Below are positions 6,519 through 8,325 of a stretch of DNA of 8,325 nucleotides, in pieces. The stretch's first letter is position 1. Every line of letters starts with the position of its first letter. The DNA comes from JBJKRF01 sp046704785 (GTDB taxonomy: Bacteria > Chloroflexota > Anaerolineae > Anaerolineales > Villigracilaceae). The DNA lies in assembly GCA_046704785.1 (NCBI GenBank), contig JBJKRF010000032.1, forward strand, positions 1-8,325, written 5' to 3'. A program made the translations under genes and the position numbers. Under the pieces are notes generated by a model. The model saw only the letters and a list, made by a program, of their open reading frames with translations, made no database searches and was not told the DNA's origin.

Positions 6519-7502
6519 TTACACTTCGGAGTTCTGTTTCAACCAATCGATGAGTTCGTCCCTGCGGCAGAATGCCAACGCCGTCACCGTATCTGCGCCC
6601 CCGTAATAGAGGCTGATACGCCCGGTCGGCTCATCATAGAGCGAGGCGCAGGGGAAGGCCACGTTTGGCACGTCACCGACGCACTCATACAGCGTCTGCG
6701 GAGAAAGCAGGTAGGGCGCGCTGCGATAGCGCACCTGCCAGGGTTTCTCAAGGTCCAACAGCGCAGCGCCAAAAGAATAGACAAAGCCGTTACAGGATGT
6801 CAGAACACCGTGATAGAAAAGTAACCAGCCTTCCGACGTTTCGATGGGAATGGGGCCTGCCCCAATCTTGGTGCTCTGCCAGCCACCTTTCGTGCCCATC
6901 ACAAAACGATGCTCGCCCCAATGAAGCATATCGAGACTCTGGCTCAAATAAATATCGCCGAACGGCGTATGCCCGTTGTCGCTGGGGCGGCTAAACATCA
7001 CATATTTCCCGTTGATCTTGCGGGGAAAGAGCACGCCATTCCGGTTAAACGGCAGCAAAGCATTTTCGAGAAAATGGAATTTCTCGAAATCGTAGGTGTA
7101 ACCAATGCCAATCGTCGGGCCATGATAACCGTTGCACCAGGTGATCCAGTAACGGTCTTCGATCCAGCCCACACGCGGATCGTAGCGGTACATGGAAGAG
7201 CGGATTTCAGGGTCGTCGCAAATCCACGCGATCGGATCGTTATCCAATTTCCAGTGGAAGCCATCGTCACTAAAGCCGCGGTGGACATTCATCTCACGCT
7301 TTTTGTTGTCACAGCGAAAAACGCCGGCAAATTTGCCGTTGAACGGAACGGCTGCGCTATTGAAAATGCTATTTGAAGAGGGAATCAAGTCACGAGGAAT
7401 GATCGGATTCGCGCTATAGCGCCACAAGACGGCGTCGCTGTCAGCGGGGCGTTCTTCCCAGGGGATATTGGGCAACGCCGTGGAAGGCGGGGTAACGGCC
7501 AT
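6519..7502 (-). CDS. GH130 family beta-mannoside phosphorylase
   Basis: It has 327 residues and the five-bladed beta-propeller pattern of GH130, the usual length, with no signal peptide, so it acts in the cytoplasm. Enzymes of the family split beta-mannosides (beta-1,4- or beta-1,2-mannooligosaccharides, mannosyl-glucose, mannosyl-GlcNAc) with inorganic phosphate and give alpha-mannose 1-phosphate. The probable catalytic Asp is D108 in RYDPRVGW (106-113). Other family signs are NPIIPRDLIPSSNSIFNSAAV (32-52), HRGFSDDGFHW (74-84), FPRKINGKYVMFSRPSDNGH (159-178), STKIGAGPIPI (210-220), LLFYHGV (227-233) and ISLYYGGADTVTALA (296-310). The substrate and subfamily cannot be fixed by eye. The start at 7502 has GGAG (7513-7510) 7 nt upstream. 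It converges on the permease-mannosyltransferase operon and has its own promoter, so co-regulation rather than co-transcription would link them. Confidence 0.92.
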   Translation of the reverse strand: MAVTPPSTALPNIPWEERPADSDAVLWRYSANPIIPRDLIPSSNSIFNSAAVPFNGKFAGVFRCDNKKREMNVHRGFSDDGFHWKLDNDPIAWICDDPEIRSSMYRYDPRVGWIEDRYWITWCNGYHGPTIGIGYTYDFEKFHFLENALLPFNRNGVLFPRKINGKYVMFSRPSDNGHTPFGDIYLSQSLDMLHWGEHRFVMGTKGGWQSTKIGAGPIPIETSEGWLLFYHGVLTSCNGFVYSFGAALLDLEKPWQVRYRSAPYLLSPQTLYECVGDVPNVAFPCASLYDEPTGRISLYYGGADTVTALAFCRRDELIDWLKQNSEV

Positions 7503-7524
7503 AAGTCTTCTCCAACGAGGTTAT

Positions 7525-7545
7525 GGTGTAAAGCAGAATTACGCC
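7525..7545. promoter_or_regulatory. Inverted repeat at the GH130 transcription start, candidate operator
   Basis: GGTGTAA (7525-7531) and TTACGCC (7539-7545) are 7-nt arms, 6 of 7 complementary, separated by 7 nt. The element covers the expected transcription start (near 7540) just below the -10 box, a normal place for a repressor site. One arm shares GAATTACGC with a second copy at 7603-7611. Confidence 0.4.
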
Positions 7546-7546
7546 A

Positions 7547-7574
7547 ATTATACGCCCATTGTGAAGGTTGTCTC
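7547..7574 (-). promoter_or_regulatory. Promoter of the GH130 gene
   Basis: On the minus strand there is a perfect -10 box TATAAT (7552-7547) and a -35 box GAGACA (7574-7569, 4 of 6) with a 16-nt spacer. Transcription would start near 7540, giving a leader of about 38 nt that includes the ribosome site GGAG (7513-7510). Confidence 0.6.
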
Positions 7575-7602
7575 ACAGAAAATTGATCTCGGTGACGAAA
7601 CG

Positions 7603-7617
7603 GAATTACGCTTACGC
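7603..7617. repeat. Tandem TTACGC repeat upstream of the GH130 promoter
   Basis: TTACGC occurs twice in tandem (7606-7611 and 7612-7617). The 9-mer GAATTACGC (7603-7611) is repeated exactly at 7536-7544, within the candidate operator, 67 bp away. The second unit overlaps the stop codon of the upstream gene, so part of the repeat is constrained by coding. It is a possible auxiliary operator. Confidence 0.3.
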
Positions 7618-8061
7618 ATCCTTCTCCTCATCAAGCGAAGTTGAATCCGAAAAAACCAGGACGAGCCTTTGAGCGATGTCCGCCAGGCGGATAATATCCG
7701 GATCGAGCCTTTGGGATAGCCCCTCGGCGACTTTCCCGAAGCGCGCCAGCTTGTTCGAGCGGCTGTCCCACAGATTCGCCCAGGCGACGCTCATTTCGGC
7801 GCGGATCATCGATAGGGGATCGGCCTCTTCTTTTTCGATTTCGAGCACGCGACTCAACTCGGCAATTTGCTCCAACGCAGATTCGATTTCACGCTGCGCT
7901 TCCTCGCGACGCGCAGCGGATAGATCGATTTTCGCACGATACAAAATACCGTATTCTTCCTTGCCGTCCAGCCAGGCTTTAGCAGTTCGCAAACTTTTCT
8001 CAAATGACAGCAAAGTGGTTCTGAGCGAGGAACGTTGATACGGATTGAGCAAGTCTCTCAT
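7612..8061 (-). CDS. Helical protein of unknown function
   Basis: I do not recognise this 149-residue protein. It is soluble, with no signal peptide, membrane segment or cysteine. Almost all of it should be alpha-helical. Residues 44-82 (KIDLSAARREEAQREIESALEQ, then IAELSRVLEIEKEEAD) have heptad-like spacing and high charge and may form a coiled coil. A more conserved-looking part follows with tryptophans (SVAWANLWDSRSNKLARFG, 91-109) and a helix at about 121-137. The end is acidic (DEEKDA). The start at 8061 has only a weak GGA-type ribosome site, but the coding frame is clean. It lies 109 bp upstream of GH130 on the same strand and has no clear terminator after it, so some readthrough into GH130 is possible. 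Its own leader contains a terminator-like hairpin (8106-8141). It could be a small scaffold or regulator; there is no evidence for either. Confidence 0.7.
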   Translation of the reverse strand: MRDLLNPYQRSSLRTTLLSFEKSLRTAKAWLDGKEEYGILYRAKIDLSAARREEAQREIESALEQIAELSRVLEIEKEEADPLSMIRAEMSVAWANLWDSRSNKLARFGKVAEGLSQRLDPDIIRLADIAQRLVLVFSDSTSLDEEKDA

Positions 8062-8105
8062 GTGATTTCCATCTCGACCAGATCAGTTCTGAGGCACCGA
8101 CCATG

Positions 8106-8141
8106 AACAAAACAGCCTCTACCAGCGATTATGGTAGAGGC
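8106..8141 (-). terminator. Intrinsic terminator in the leader
   Basis: On the minus strand, GCCTCTACC (8141-8133) pairs perfectly with GGTAGAGGC (8123-8115) around a 9-nt loop, followed by TGTTTTGTT (8114-8106). The 9-bp stem plus U-rich tail fits Rho-independent termination. It points into the gene at 7612-8061, so it ends a short transcript or acts as an attenuator. Confidence 0.7.
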
Positions 8142-8169
8142 CATCATTCGGAAAAATCCGACAAAGGTT

Positions 8170-8193
8170 TTATGCAGCATCAGCGAGCCTCAT
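8170..8193 (-). CDS. Very short possible leader peptide
   Basis: ATG at 8193 opens seven codons, MRLADAA, ending in TAA. The first codons overlap pairing box 1 (GAGGC), as a leader peptide of an attenuator would. There is no proper ribosome site and the peptide is not rich in one amino acid, so it may be chance. Confidence 0.12.
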   Translation of the reverse strand: MRLADAA

Positions 8194-8226
8194 CGCTAAC
8201 GCGCCATCCACTCAACTTGTAGCGAT

Positions 8227-8235
8227 ATTATAGCA
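8227..8235 (-). promoter_or_regulatory. Extended -10 promoter
   Basis: TGCTATAAT on the minus strand (8235-8227) matches the extended -10 consensus TGnTATAAT exactly. No good -35 box is seen at 16-18 nt, which extended -10 promoters can do without. Transcription would start near 8220 and run into the structured leader and the gene at 7612-8061. Confidence 0.6.
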
Positions 8236-8289
8236 TTGCGATCTTCCAGCAAATCGGCTCTTTGGAAATCGGCGTGATGAAACGGAGAG

Positions 8290-8325
<36 letters not shown>

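Larger units (their letters stand above)
8062..8220 (-). promoter_or_regulatory. Structured leader, possible attenuator or small RNA
   Basis: Between the extended -10 promoter and ATG 8061 lie about 160 nt without a long reading frame. In transcript order there are a hairpin AGCGA-TGAGGC-TCGCT (8197-8182), a hairpin TCGGA-TTTT-TCCGA (8161-8148), and an intrinsic terminator (8141-8106). The element GAGGC or its complement GCCTC occurs four times in alternating sense: 8191-8187, 8141-8137, 8119-8115 and 8095-8091. Boxes 2 and 3 form the terminator; box 1 could pair with 2, and box 4 with 3, giving mutually exclusive folds. Either the leader controls the gene at 7612-8061 by early termination, or it is a separate RNA of about 110 nt. 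It matches no riboswitch class that I recognise. Confidence 0.4.

Noticed and set aside
7575..7611. Terminator after the 149-residue protein gene
   Set aside because: No stable hairpin with a U-run could be found in the gap; the repeats there look more like operator elements.

Overview
The window looks like one short metagenomic contig. It breaks off inside a transposase gene on the left and ends in a run of 34 G on the right that is probably a sequencing artefact. Base composition is moderately GC-rich. The mix of MalF/MalG-type sugar permeases, a PIG-V/Gpi18-like membrane mannosyltransferase, a GH130 mannoside phosphorylase and a prephenate dehydratase would fit a Chloroflexota (Anaerolineae-like) bacterium. 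That placement is an inference from family impressions, not from a marker gene.

Layout, left to right. (1) 1-685, minus strand: the N-terminal part of a DDE transposase cut by the contig edge. (2) 860-2888, minus strand: a two-gene aromatic amino acid operon, with a class I PLP aminotransferase first and prephenate dehydratase (pheA) 16 nt downstream. (3) 2889-3145: a divergent promoter region with a consensus -10 box for the operon and several short perfect palindromes. (4) 3146-6439, plus strand: a tightly packed operon of two sugar ABC permeases (17- or 14-bp overlap, depending on the start) followed by a multi-membrane-span mannosyltransferase-like protein that overlaps the second permease by 4 bp (ATGA). 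No substrate-binding protein or ATPase is present. (5) 6462-6498: a perfect 14-bp-stem hairpin that can end transcription from both sides. (6) 6519-7502, minus strand: a cytoplasmic GH130 glycoside phosphorylase with its own promoter and a candidate operator. (7) 7612-8061, minus strand: a helical protein of unknown function. It is preceded by a 160-nt untranslated leader with an extended -10 promoter, two small hairpins and an intrinsic terminator, which could be an attenuator or a separate small RNA.

How the genes may work together. The aminotransferase and PheA plausibly make phenylalanine (prephenate to phenylpyruvate, plus a transamination before or after). The plus-strand operon and the convergent GH130 gene share a mannose theme: permeases would import an oligosaccharide, GH130 would split a beta-mannoside with phosphate to mannose 1-phosphate, and a membrane mannosyltransferase could use lipid-linked mannose made from that pool. 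This link is inferred from gene content and position only. I found no clear new defence or mobile system. The most unusual parts are the leader at 8062-8220 and the GCGTAA repeats before the GH130 gene.
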